Source of the DNA: Nocardia mangyaensis | Lineage (GTDB): Bacteria; Actinomycetota; Actinomycetes; Mycobacteriales; Mycobacteriaceae | Reading direction: 5' to 3' | Length of the DNA stretch: 64,000 nucleotides | Assembly: GCF_001886715.1 (NCBI RefSeq) | Contig: NZ_CP018082.1 | Span: forward strand, 5,084,001 to 5,148,000 | Shown here: in pieces, positions 36,584 to 47,100 of the stretch | How the letters are laid out: each line of letters starts with the position of its first letter | Position numbering within the stretch: position 1 is the first letter of the stretch | The notes under the pieces: generated by a model | Database searches by the model: none | Seen by the model: the letters and a program-made list of their open reading frames with translations, nothing else | Told to the model about the DNA's origin: nothing | Made by a program: the position numbers and the translations under genes

Positions 36584-37390
36584 CTACCGGCCGCGCAGTG
36601 CGCCCAATTCGGGCAGCTCCGCGAAATACCGTTCGTTGTCGGGGAAGTCCGAGAGCGGATGGCCCGCGGCGCCCGGGGAGTACTTCGGCATGATCGGCTC
36701 GATCACCCGTTCGCCCGCCAGCACGGCGGTGGTGTCGGCGAAACCGCGCAGCGCGTCGAGCTGCGACCAGGTCGGCGGCATCAGCACGTGCTCGCCCGCC
36801 CGCCAGCTCGCCAACGCCTGCTCCGGTGTCCGCCAGGCCACGTGGGCGGCCTCGGAGGTGGCACCGTCGGCGTCCTGGCCGTGCGGGAGCACGGCGACGA
36901 AGAAGCGGGTGTCGTAGCGGCGGGGCTCGGCCTCGGGAGTGATCCAGTTCGACCACGGCCGCAGCAGATCGGCGCGCAGCACCAGGTTCTCGGCGGCGAG
37001 GAATTCGGCCAGCGAGAGTTCGCGGCACTCGAGCTTGCCCCTCGCCGCGCGGTAGCGCGCCGAATCCTCGACGACCGAATCCGGGGTCGGCCCGGCCAGC
37101 AGGACACCGCATTCCTCGAAGGTCTCGCGCACCGCCGCAGCGACCAGGGCCTGCGCGGTCGGCTCGTCGGTGGCGAAACGCTCGGCCCACCAGGCGGGTT
37201 CCGGTCCGGCCCACGCGATGTCGGCGGTCGCGTCGGTGGCGTCGACGCCACCGCCGGGGAATACGGTGACCCCGCCCGCGAACGCCATCCCCGTGACCCG
37301 CCGCTGCAGGAACACCTCGATGCCCTCGGCGGCGTCGCGCACCAGCATCACCGTCGACGCGTCGCGCGCCTGCACTCCGGACTCACTCAT
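36584..37390 (-). CDS. NUDIX hydrolase (Rv3040c-like)
   Basis: A 268-residue NUDIX protein. STVMLVRDAAEGIEVFLQRR and FAGGVTVFPGGGVD precede the Nudix helix AAVRETFEECGVLL, with about 30 residues between the GG and the RExxEE part. That is longer than the standard box and typical of the NUDT7/NUDT19-like, CoA or acyl-CoA class. Hydrolysis of a nucleoside diphosphate derivative such as CoA is likely. Start ATG 37390 with GAGAGGA upstream. Operonic with the crotonase gene, consistent with acyl-CoA turnover. Confidence 0.88.
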   Translation of the reverse strand: MSESGVQARDASTVMLVRDAAEGIEVFLQRRVTGMAFAGGVTVFPGGGVDATDATADIAWAGPEPAWWAERFATDEPTAQALVAAAVRETFEECGVLLAGPTPDSVVEDSARYRAARGKLECRELSLAEFLAAENLVLRADLLRPWSNWITPEAEPRRYDTRFFVAVLPHGQDADGATSEAAHVAWRTPEQALASWRAGEHVLMPPTWSQLDALRGFADTTAVLAGERVIEPIMPKYSPGAAGHPLSDFPDNERYFAELPELGALRGR

Positions 37391-37518
37391 GACGTTCCTC
37401 TCCACCGCTCGCGCGATCACCATTGATCGCAGTCGAACGCCGCGACGTCGACCTGCCAGCACCCTAACGCGTGCTTGGTTCCTATCGGAACGGGAGCTGT
37501 CCGGGGACCGGGACAGGT

Positions 37519-38352
37519 TCAGGCGCGGCGGTGCTGCCCCGAGCGACGTGCCCGGCGCGCGAACCAGCGCCCGTCGACCCGGTCCAGCGCGATGGACTGG
37601 CTGAACGCCGCACTGAGGTTCTCGGCGGTGAGCACGTCCTCGAGCAGTCCCTGCCCGACGACCTCGCCCTCCTTGAGCAGCAGTGCGTGGGTGAACCCCG
37701 GCGGGATCTCCTCCACGTGGTGCGTCACCAGCACCATGGCGGGTGCGTCGGGATCGGCGGCCAGATCGCCGAGGCGCTCGACCAGTTCCTCTCGCCCACC
37801 CAGGTCGAGACCGGCGGCGGGTTCGTCGAGTAGCAGTAGCTCCGGGTCGGTCATCAGCGCACGGGCGATCAGCACCCGCTTGCGCTCGCCTTCGGACAGG
37901 GTTCCGTAGGTGCGGTCGGCGAGGTGTTCGGCGCCGAGGGTCTCCAGCATGTCGACGGCGCGTTCGGTATCGATGTCGTCGTAGCGTTCCCGCCAGCGGC
38001 CCAGCACCGCGTAGCCCGCCGACACGACCAGGTCATTGACCTTCTCGTCGACCGGGATGCGGCTGGCCACCGCCGCCGAGGACAGGCCGATGCGCGGGCG
38101 CAGTTCGGTGACGTCGACGCGACCGAGCGTCTCGCCCAGCAGGTTTGCCGCGCCGGAGGTCGGATGCACCTCGGCGGCGGCCATTCTCAGCAGCGAGGTC
38201 TTACCGGCCCCGTTGGGGCCGAGCACCACCCAGCGTTCGTCGAGCTCGACCTGCCAGGTGACCGGGCCGACGAGCGTTCGGCCCGAGCGGCGGATGGTGA
38301 CGTCGGAGAAGTCGATGAGCAGATCGGGATCGGGTTGCGACACGCGCTCCAT
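37519..38352 (-). CDS. ABC transporter ATP-binding protein, orphan (Rv3041c-like)
   Basis: A 277-residue ABC ATPase: Walker [10 protein letters not shown], signature LSEGERKRV, Walker B LLLLDEP, H-loop VTHHVEEIP. No large permease gene is adjacent, so its membrane partner is unknown. A 52-residue single-helix protein gene ends 18 nt upstream on the same strand and might be part of the complex. A cytosolic non-transport role is also possible. Confidence 0.9.
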   Translation of the reverse strand: MERVSQPDPDLLIDFSDVTIRRSGRTLVGPVTWQVELDERWVVLGPNGAGKTSLLRMAAAEVHPTSGAANLLGETLGRVDVTELRPRIGLSSAAVASRIPVDEKVNDLVVSAGYAVLGRWRERYDDIDTERAVDMLETLGAEHLADRTYGTLSEGERKRVLIARALMTDPELLLLDEPAAGLDLGGREELVERLGDLAADPDAPAMVLVTHHVEEIPPGFTHALLLKEGEVVGQGLLEDVLTAENLSAAFSQSIALDRVDGRWFARRARRSGQHRRA

Positions 38353-38370
38353 CTTGGCCCACGCGGGCGC

Positions 38371-38529
38371 TCAGTGGAACGACCGGCCCGTGTGGGATTC
38401 GTCGGTTCGCCGCGCGCAGCGATCGCGGTCGGGGTCGATCCCGCTGCGCAACATCCGCGCCGCAACGAACGACACCGGGATCGACAGCACCAACCAGACG
38501 AGCAAGATCACCACAATCGTCATCGTCAT
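38371..38529 (-). CDS. 52-residue single-pass membrane protein
   Basis: A short gene on the minus strand with GGAGG seven bases before ATG 38529. The protein opens MTMTIVVILLVWLVLSIPVS, a single N-terminal transmembrane helix, and continues with a basic, Asp/Arg-rich cytosolic tail (RSGIDPDRDRCARRTDE). It ends 18 nt before the orphan ABC ATPase start, suggesting co-expression. Not recognised as a named family. The helix, ribosome site and spacing make it a real gene in my view. Confidence 0.72.
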   Translation of the reverse strand: MTMTIVVILLVWLVLSIPVSFVAARMLRSGIDPDRDRCARRTDESHTGRSFH

Positions 38530-38671
38530 CGCGGAACCTCCGTGTGCCTCGATGTGGGTCAGCAGTCGGTTACCTATACCCCCGAGGAAACACCAGCGCC
38601 CCGTGTTGTGGCGGCGGGTCGCGAAAACCGCAACCGAACCGTCGAATCCGCCCCGCGCGTGTCGCCGAGGT

Positions 38672-39460
38672 TCAGCGGCGCGGCGCCACGGCGATCACCG
38701 TCATCGAACCGGGGGCCACCTCGGTGAATCCGGCGTCGCGCACGGCCACCGCGCGCCCCGCCGCCACCTCGGCCGACACCTGGGCCCACTGCCGCTCGTC
38801 GGCATCGCGCACCGCGCACCGGAATTCGCGGTCGGCCCACGCCGCGGCGGCCGCGACGGGCAACGCCCCGGCCAGCAGCATGCTCGCGTGGCCTACCTGG
38901 GCGGCGGCCTTGCCGACCGACATCTCCAGCGCCGCGTTCACCCACAGCACCGGCAGCTCCGGGTCCGGCGGGCCCGGGTCATCGTGGGCGAGGTCGGTAC
39001 CACCGATCTGGAGTTTGCGGATTCGCGGGTCGATCGCGCCGATCGGTCCCGGCACGAACGCGCGGGCCTGGGCGCCGTCGACCTCGATGGTCACCCCCTC
39101 GACCTCGCCCGCAGCCACCCACTGCGCCCCGCGGGCCCGGCGCGCGACCTTCCTGATCCGCGACCGTTTCCACGCCAGATACCGCGCGGCCCAGTCCCCG
39201 CCCGGCCCCGATCGCGAATCGAGACACACCGCGACGGCGGCGGCCGCCGCGGCCGCCAGCAGCGCGCTGCGCGCGGGCGGATCGACCTTCGGGATGTGCA
39301 GCACCATCTGCATCGCCTGGACGAGCGCCGGGTCGTCGGGATCGCCGTTGCCGCCGTACCCCCGCGCCAATTCCGCGTGCCGCACGGCGAATTCGGCTGC
39401 CTCGTCGCGCTCGTCGACCCGATCGTGGATCTCCACGCTGCTCGACTCCGCGCTACCCAT
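38672..39460 (-). CDS. Peptidyl-tRNA hydrolase Pth2-domain protein
   Basis: A 262-residue protein whose C-terminal 130 residues carry the Pth2 signature VNAALEMSVGKAAAQVGHAS, with the catalytic lysine-containing GKAAAQVGHA loop. The closing TEVAPGSMTVIAVAPRR is also typical. The N-terminal half (helical, alanine-rich, with WAARYLAWKRSRIRK) is absent from archaeal/eukaryotic Pth2 of about 120 residues. It may recycle peptidyl-tRNA, or the domain may have another role. Start ATG 39460; upstream in-frame sequence looks non-coding. Confidence 0.82.
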   Translation of the reverse strand: MGSAESSSVEIHDRVDERDEAAEFAVRHAELARGYGGNGDPDDPALVQAMQMVLHIPKVDPPARSALLAAAAAAAVAVCLDSRSGPGGDWAARYLAWKRSRIRKVARRARGAQWVAAGEVEGVTIEVDGAQARAFVPGPIGAIDPRIRKLQIGGTDLAHDDPGPPDPELPVLWVNAALEMSVGKAAAQVGHASMLLAGALPVAAAAAWADREFRCAVRDADERQWAQVSAEVAAGRAVAVRDAGFTEVAPGSMTVIAVAPRR

Positions 39461-39533
39461 AGCCACCCACCCGATCCGATCGACGCCACCCAGTCCGTCG
39501 ACCAGCCTAGCGAGCGGCACCGCCCCGGTTCGA

Positions 39534-39968
39534 CTACGAGACGCGGACGTCGACGACGAACGTGGGATCGGGCTCGACCGGCGGTGCACTGGCCGGGGCG
39601 TAGACGAACTCGAGCGTGGCCACCCCCTGCTCGATCGCCCGGAACGGCCACACCGTGGTCTCGCCCTCGCTCTCGGGCCCGCCGTCGGCGATCAGGACGC
39701 CCTCCGCCTCGTTCACCATCCCCCACTGCTCGGTGGCCGCCGGGTCCTGCGGCAACCGCACGACCAGACGCTGCCCCACGATCAACTCCACAGTGCTGCC
39801 GTTGGCCGACTGATCGATCGTCATCGGACCCGCCGCGGACTGCGGCGTCGTGCCCCTAGTGGTGGTGATGACGACATCCGTGTCCGCCGAGTCGTCGTCA
39901 GCACCACATCCGGCGAGCAGGGCGCCCACCGCGGCGACGGCGACCAGGACGAGCGAGGACCTACGCAC
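39534..39968 (-). CDS. Lipoprotein with chagasin/I42-like domain
   Basis: A 144-residue lipoprotein: MRRSSLVLVA core, lipobox LAGC (Cys21), threonine-rich linker. The remaining roughly 100 residues (STVELIVGQRLVVRLP, ATEQWGMV, VWPFRAIEQGVATLEFVYA, TFVVDVRV) follow the strand order of protease inhibitor I42/chagasin domains. The canonical NPTTGY loop is replaced by DPAATEQW, so inhibitory activity is uncertain. GTG start at 39968. Confidence 0.75.
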   Translation of the reverse strand: MRRSSLVLVAVAAVGALLAGCGADDDSADTDVVITTTRGTTPQSAAGPMTIDQSANGSTVELIVGQRLVVRLPQDPAATEQWGMVNEAEGVLIADGGPESEGETTVWPFRAIEQGVATLEFVYAPASAPPVEPDPTFVVDVRVS

Positions 39969-40048
39969 AACAGCCTCCCGGTGACGAGAAGTGACGACGA
40001 TTCGGATACTCGCCCGTCACTCTATGTCCCGAGATCGCGATTGGACCC

Positions 40049-41359
<1,311 letters not shown>

Positions 41360-43102
41360 CTACTTCTTCGCGAGCGCGTCGTCGGCGACGTGCGTGCTGT
41401 GCTTGCTCGAACCCCAGCCCACGTGCGCTTCGGCCTTCATCCGCTCGATCATGTGCGGATAGTGCAGCTCGAAGGCCGGACGTTCCGAGCGGATGCGCGG
41501 CAGCTCGTAGAAGTTGTGGCGCGGCGGCGGACAGGTGGTCGCCCACTCCAGGGAGTTGCCGTAACCCCACGGATCGTCCACCGTGACGACCTCGCCGTAA
41601 CGGTAACTCTTGAACGTGTTCCACACGAACGGCAGCATCGACGAGCCCAGGATGAAGGCACCGATGGTGGAGATGGTGTTCAGCGTGGTGAAGCCGTCGC
41701 TGGGCAGGTAGTCGGCGTAGCGACGCGGCATGCCCTCGGCACCCAGCCAGTGCTGCACCAGGAAGGTGGTGTGGAAGCCGACGAAGGTGGTCCAGAAGTG
41801 CCACTTCGCCAGACGCTCGTCCATCATGCGGCCGGTGATCTTCGGGAACCAGAAGTAGATGCCGGCGAAGGTGGCGAACACGATGGTGCCGAAGAGCACG
41901 TAGTGGAAGTGCGCGACGACGAAGTACGAGTCGGTGACGTGGAAGTCCAGTGGCGGCGAGGCCAGGATGACGCCCGACAGGCCACCGAAGAGGAAGGTCA
42001 CCAGGAAGCCGATGGACCACAGCATCGGTGATTCGAACGTCAACTGGCCACGCCACATCGTGCCGATCCAGTTGAAGAACTTCACACCGGTCGGGACCGC
42101 GATGAGGAAGGTCATGAAGGAGAAGTACGGCAGCAGCACGGCGCCGGTGGCGTACATGTGGTGGGCCCACACCGCGATCGACAGCGCCGCGATGCCCAGG
42201 GTCGCGTAGACCAGCGTGGTGTAGCCGAAGATCGGCTTACGGCTGAACACCGGGAAGATCTCGGAGACGATGCCGAAGAACGGCAGCGCGATGATGTACA
42301 CCTCGGGGTGGCCGAAGAACCAGAACAGGTGCTGGTAGAGCAGGATGCCGCCGGTGGCCGGGTCGTAGATGTGGCCACCCAGGTGGCGGTCGTAGGCCAG
42401 ACCGAACAGCGCCGCGGTCAGCAGCGGGAAGGCCAGCAGCACCAGGACCGAGGTCACCGCGATGTTCCAGGTGAAGATCGGCATGCGGAACATGGTCATG
42501 CCGGGTGCGCGCAGGCAGACCACCGTGGTGAGCATGTTGACGCCACCGAGGATGGTGCCGAGACCGGAGACCGCCAGACCCAGGATCCACAGGTCGGTGC
42601 CGACACCGGGCGAGTGCAGGATGTCGGTCAGCGGCACGTACGCCGTCCAGCCGAAGTCCGCCGCGCCGCCGGGGGTCACGAAGCCCGCGGTCGCCATGGT
42701 GCCGCCGAACAGGTACAGCCAGTAGCTGAACGCGTTCAGTCGCGGGAAGGCGACGTCGGGGGCGCCGATCTGCAGCGGCAGGATGATGTTGGCGAAGCCG
42801 AACACGATCGCCGTCGCGTAGAACAGCAGCATGATCGTGCCGTGCATGGTGAACAGCTGGTTGAACTGTTCCGGCGAGAGGAACTGCAGACCCGGGCGGG
42901 CCAACTCGGCGCGCATCAGCAGCGCCATGAGTCCACCGATCAGGAAGAAGCTGATCGCGGTCACCAGATACATGGTGCCGAGGACCTTGGGGTCGGTGGT
43001 GGTGACCGCCTTGTAGAGGAACGAGCCCTTCGGCCCGGTCCGAGCCGGATACGGTCGAGTCGCTTCCAACTGAGGGACTGGCCTGGGCTCTACCGCAGTC
43101 AC
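41360..43102 (-). CDS. ctaD: Cytochrome c oxidase subunit I (aa3)
   Basis: A 580-residue 12-helix haem-copper oxidase subunit. [15 protein letters not shown] carries a haem a ligand histidine, the CuB/tyrosine segment is [22 protein letters not shown] gives two CuB histidines, and [10 protein letters not shown] the haem histidines. Terminal oxidase of the menaquinol-bcc-aa3 chain. GTG 43102 has AGGAGG just upstream; a longer in-frame N-terminus (to 43576) is non-homologous. Followed by a strong terminator. Confidence 0.95.
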   Translation of the reverse strand: MTAVEPRPVPQLEATRPYPARTGPKGSFLYKAVTTTDPKVLGTMYLVTAISFFLIGGLMALLMRAELARPGLQFLSPEQFNQLFTMHGTIMLLFYATAIVFGFANIILPLQIGAPDVAFPRLNAFSYWLYLFGGTMATAGFVTPGGAADFGWTAYVPLTDILHSPGVGTDLWILGLAVSGLGTILGGVNMLTTVVCLRAPGMTMFRMPIFTWNIAVTSVLVLLAFPLLTAALFGLAYDRHLGGHIYDPATGGILLYQHLFWFFGHPEVYIIALPFFGIVSEIFPVFSRKPIFGYTTLVYATLGIAALSIAVWAHHMYATGAVLLPYFSFMTFLIAVPTGVKFFNWIGTMWRGQLTFESPMLWSIGFLVTFLFGGLSGVILASPPLDFHVTDSYFVVAHFHYVLFGTIVFATFAGIYFWFPKITGRMMDERLAKWHFWTTFVGFHTTFLVQHWLGAEGMPRRYADYLPSDGFTTLNTISTIGAFILGSSMLPFVWNTFKSYRYGEVVTVDDPWGYGNSLEWATTCPPPRHNFYELPRIRSERPAFELHYPHMIERMKAEAHVGWGSSKHSTHVADDALAKK

Positions 43103-43596
43103 TGATCCTCCTGAAGATGCCTGTACGTCACTCGCAGACCCGACCGCGCCTTGATCAAGGACAGCAGCAGACATGCGTTGGAGTGAATCGTAAACCGTGC
43201 TGCCGCAGCATTCCGCGCGGGTCCTACTCTGTGTCGTATTCGGCGCGCCGTAGACGATCGGTGGCGTGTCGAGTCGACGCCGTTCCCGATCCTCCTCCGC
43301 AGGTAGCGCGGGTGCAACGGTTGTCGGCGATGACTTTTCGCGCTTGGGCGCGTCATGATCGACAGCTCCTACGGCAAGTCGGCCGGGCGCACCGACCCCG
43401 ACCGGCGCCCACCACTTCAGCATCGGCGCAAACACGCGCTGCGGCGCCGGCTCGCCGGGTTCATCCACCTTGGGTGGGAATCGCTCCACCTTGGAGGCGG
43501 GGTCTCCAACGCTGGGGTTGCTGTCGGATCCCCCTTCCGAGGGCGAGATTGGAGGTGTACCGAAAACACCTCCCACCAGCCTCGAAGGGGAACCCG
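43103..43596. other. Intergenic region between ctaD and the NRPS island
   Basis: No supportable gene in 494 nt. It contains divergent control signals for ctaD (leftward) and the NRPS island (rightward). Dyads include TTGGAG/CTCCAA at 43491-43509 and a perfect 8-bp repeat at 43551-43573. Confidence 0.6.
43551..43573. promoter_or_regulatory. Perfect 8-bp inverted repeat upstream of the NRPS island
   Basis: GGAGGTGT and ACACCTCC flank a 7-nt centre (ACCGAAA), 23 nt before the ATG of the adenylation-fragment gene. It may be an operator, or a leader hairpin limiting translation. Confidence 0.5.
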
Positions 43597-44010
43597 ATGA
43601 GCACTCTGGCCACCGCCACCGCCACCGTCGTCCAGCTGCCGCGCCGCGCGGACGCGCCGATCGCCGCCGGGCAGCTCGCCGACGCCGATCTGGACCGCTG
43701 GGCGAACCGGCTGGCCCGGTTGCTGCTGGCCGGTGGTGTCGGCGTCGGTAGCCGGATCGCGCTGGCGGTCGACCCCGCGATCGAGGCGACCGTCGCGGAG
43801 GCGGCGGTGCGCAAGATCGGCGCGATCCCGGTGCCGGTCGCCGAGGGCACCGCCCCCGTGGCCGGTTTCGGGATCACCACCAAGGAGCGCCGCGCCGAGC
43901 TCACCGACACCGCCGACTGGCTGGTCCTCGACGACCGGTCCACCCTGCGCCGCTACCTGGTGAGTTCGGACGCGCCGCTGTCGGGTACCGATCTGCGCGC
44001 GGTCTGCTGA
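43597..44010 (+). CDS. Stand-alone N-terminal adenylation-domain fragment, 137 aa
   Basis: A 137-residue protein that aligns with the first part of NRPS adenylation domains: [19 protein letters not shown], then [15 protein letters not shown], and [20 protein letters not shown]. The corresponding stretch in A2 of the adjacent NRPS reads [20 protein letters not shown]. It stops before the phosphate-binding YTSGSTG loop and lacks every catalytic motif, so it cannot adenylate. AAGGGGA precedes the ATG. It has intact codon structure and a proper stop, and lies 141 nt upstream of the NRPS start. Either a conserved helper/regulatory piece or a duplication relic kept in frame. Confidence 0.75.
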   Translation: MSTLATATATVVQLPRRADAPIAAGQLADADLDRWANRLARLLLAGGVGVGSRIALAVDPAIEATVAEAAVRKIGAIPVPVAEGTAPVAGFGITTKERRAELTDTADWLVLDDRSTLRRYLVSSDAPLSGTDLRAVC

Positions 44011-44111
44011 ACCCGTTCCGATCCGGTCCCCGCGGGTCCAGAATGGATCTGGAGCGCAGTACGCAGCGGCGAGTACTACCCACCGGGTAACTCGACGGTC
44101 GGGGACACACG

Positions 44112-44155
44112 GTGAACACCGAGATCCAGACATGAGAACGCAGGTCCGCTCATGA
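44112..44155 (+). other. Two overlapping 7-codon leader ORFs before the large NRPS
   Basis: GTG 44112 (GGGGA six bases upstream) opens MNTEIQT, whose stop overlaps an ATG at 44132 as ATGA. That opens MRTQVRS, whose stop overlaps the NRPS ATG at 44152, again as ATGA. The chain could feed ribosomes to the NRPS start, which itself has only a weak AGG upstream. Could be chance. Confidence 0.35.
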
Positions 44156-47100
44156 TCCAGCCTTCTTCGCACGCGCCGGGCGCGGTCGAAGTCCCCTTCC
44201 CCTTGTCCGCGGCCCAGCGCGGGATCTGGTTCGCCCAGCACATCGCGGGCGACACCCCCATCTCCATCGCCCAGTACGTCGAGCTGACCGGCCCGGTCGA
44301 TCACGCGCTGCTGACCGAGGCCGTGCGCCGGACCGGCCGCGAGTTCGGCACCGGCTACCTCCGCCTGCTCGACGTCGACGGCCAACCGCACCAGCTCGTC
44401 GATGTGACCCTCGACGCCGACATCTCCGAACTGGACCTGCGCGCCGAGCCCGACCCCGAGCGCGCCGCGCACGCCTGGATGCGCGCCGAGTACTCCGCGC
44501 CCCTGGACATGATGCGCGACCGCCTGGTCCGCCTCGCCATGCTGCGCGTCGCCGAGGACCGCTGGTTCTGGTATTCACGGATGCACCACATCGTGCTGGA
44601 CGGCATGGGCGCGCTGGCGCTGGTACAGCGCACGGGCGAGCTCTACAACGCCGCGCTCGAGGGCCGGGAACCGCCACGCTCCAAGGCCGAGCCGCTGCAG
44701 AAGATCGTCGAGGCCGATCTGGCCTACCGGACCTCCGACCGGTTCGCGGCCGACCGCGAGTACTGGCGCGAACACCTGACCGGCATGCCCGACCCGGTGA
44801 ACCCCGCCGGGCGCGAGGCCGAAGTCGACAGCCATCCGAACCGTGTCTCGGGCGCGCTGCCCGCGGAGACCGCCGTCCTGCTCGACTCGGTGGCCGCGGC
44901 GGTGAACTCGGGGGTCGCGCCCACCGTGGTCGCGGCCTTCGGCGCGTATCTGGCCGCGATGACCGGAGCGTCGGAGGTGGTCTTGAGCCTGCCGGTGTCC
45001 GCGCGGACCTCGGCGACGCTGCGCCGTTCGGGCGGCATGCTCGCCAACGTCGTCCCGCTGCGCGTCGCCCCCACGCCGACGACGACCGTGGGCGCGGCGA
45101 TCCTGGCCGTGCAGAGCGAGCTGACCGGTGCGCTGCGCCGGCAGCGGTATCGCCAGGAGGACATCGTCCGCGATCTCGGGTGGGCGATGGACGAGGCGGC
45201 CTCGTTCGGTCCCGCCGTGAATCTGATGATGGTGGACACCAGGATCGCACTGGGTCCGGTGGTCGGGCGGCTGCACGTGCTCACCTCGGGGCTGATCGAC
45301 GACCTGTTCGTCAACCTCTATCCCGGTGTGGGCGGCGAGAGCACCCACATCGATCTACAGGGCAACGGCAATCTGTACAGCGAGGCCGAGCTGGCGGCCC
45401 ATCACGAACGGTTTCTGCTGTTCCTGCACCGGTTCCTCGTCGCCGGTCCCGATGCCCCGCTCTCGACGGTGCCCGTCCTCTCGGCCGCCGAGCAGTCCGT
45501 CTCTGTGCCTGCCCGTGGTCCGCAGGGACCCGAGCCCCGGACCTTGCCCGCGATTCTCGCCGCCGGCGCCGCGATCGACCCCGACGCGACGGCCCTGCGC
45601 TGGGGCACCGGCGACACGATGACCCATCGGCAGGTCGACGACTACACCAACCGGCTGGCCCGACTCCTGATCTCCGCCGGTGCCGGTCCCGAACAGACTG
45701 TCGCCCTGTCGATTCCGCGGTCGGCGGAGTCCGTACTGGCGACGATCGCGGTCGCCAAGACCGGCGCCGCCTTCGCACCGATCGATCCGACCCATCCGGC
45801 GGATCGCATCGAGCACATGATCGACGACAGCGGCGTGGTCACCGGCCTGACCGTCGCGCGGGCCCGAGCGTCGTTGCCCGACACGGTCGACTGGCTCACC
45901 CTCGACGGCGAAACCACCCTCGGTCGCCTCGCCGCCCAGGACTCCACCGCGATCACCGACGCCGACCGAGCCGCCACGATCCACCTGGATCAGGTCGCCT
46001 ACGTCATCTACACCTCCGGATCGACCGGGCTGCCCAAAGGCGTGCTGGTCTCGCACCGCGGGCTGGCCGGTCTCGTCGCCGGCTCGGGTGCCGGGTTCGG
46101 AGTCGACGCCGATTCCGTTGTCGCCCACGCGGTGTCGCCGAGTTTCGACATCTCCGTCGAGGAGATCCTGGTGACGCTCGCGGCGGGTGCCACGCTGGCG
46201 GTGGTCCCGCCGTCGGCGTACGCGGGCGAGGACATGGCACAGGTGCTGCGCGCGCATCGGGTCACCCATCTCAATGTCACTCCGGCCGTGGTCGGTTCGC
46301 TCGATCCGGCGGCACTGCCCGACCTGCGCACGATCGTCGTCGGCGGCGACGCGTGTCCGCCGGAGCTGGTGTCGAAGTGGGCCGGTCGCGCACTGCTCAA
46401 CGGCTACGGCCCCACCGAGACCACCATCACCACCACCCTGACCGAGCCCATGGTCCCCGGCGCCCCGGTCTCGATCGGCAGCCTCACCGATGGCGTGTCC
46501 GCCCTGGTCCTCGACCCCTGGCTGCGCCCTGTCCCCGCGGGCACGGTGGGTGAGCTGTATCTGGCCGGGCCCGGCGTCGCGCGCGGCTATCACCGGCGCA
46601 CGGGATTGACCGCGAGCCGTTTCGTCGCGCATCCACACGCCCCGGGCCAGCGGATGTACCGGACGGGCGACCTGGTCCGGTGGACCGCGCCCAACCGACG
46701 ATTCACTCTCGAATACCAGGGCCGCAGCGATTTCCAGGTGAAGGTCCGCGGCTACCGCATCGAGCTCGGCGAGATCGATGCCGCCCTCCAGCGCCTGCCG
46801 GAACTCGATTTCGCCATCACCCTCGGCGTCGAAACCCCCACCGGCGCGACCGCGCTCGTCGCCTACGTCACGACCGAACCGGGGGCCGAGGTCCACCCCG
46901 AGGCGGTGAAAGCCGCGGTCGGCGAGCACCTTCCGTCCTACATGGTGCCCGCCGTCGTGATGGTCCTCGACAGGATCCCGCTCACTCCCCTCGGCAAGAT
47001 CGACCGCAAGGCCCTGCCCGCACCGGATTTCCACGCCGGTCCCGTCGTCGGCCGCGCACCGTCGACGCCGCGCGAGCAAACGCTGGCCACACTGTTCGCC

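Noticed and set aside
43103..43596. Possible small genes in the ctaD upstream region
   Set aside because: Candidate frames are Arg/Ser-rich, lack ribosome sites or similarity, and overlap likely control elements.
43103..44151. IdeR/DmdR iron box in front of the NRPS island
   Set aside because: I looked for a TTAGGTTAGGCTAACCTAA-like 19-mer and saw none; the dyads present do not resemble it.
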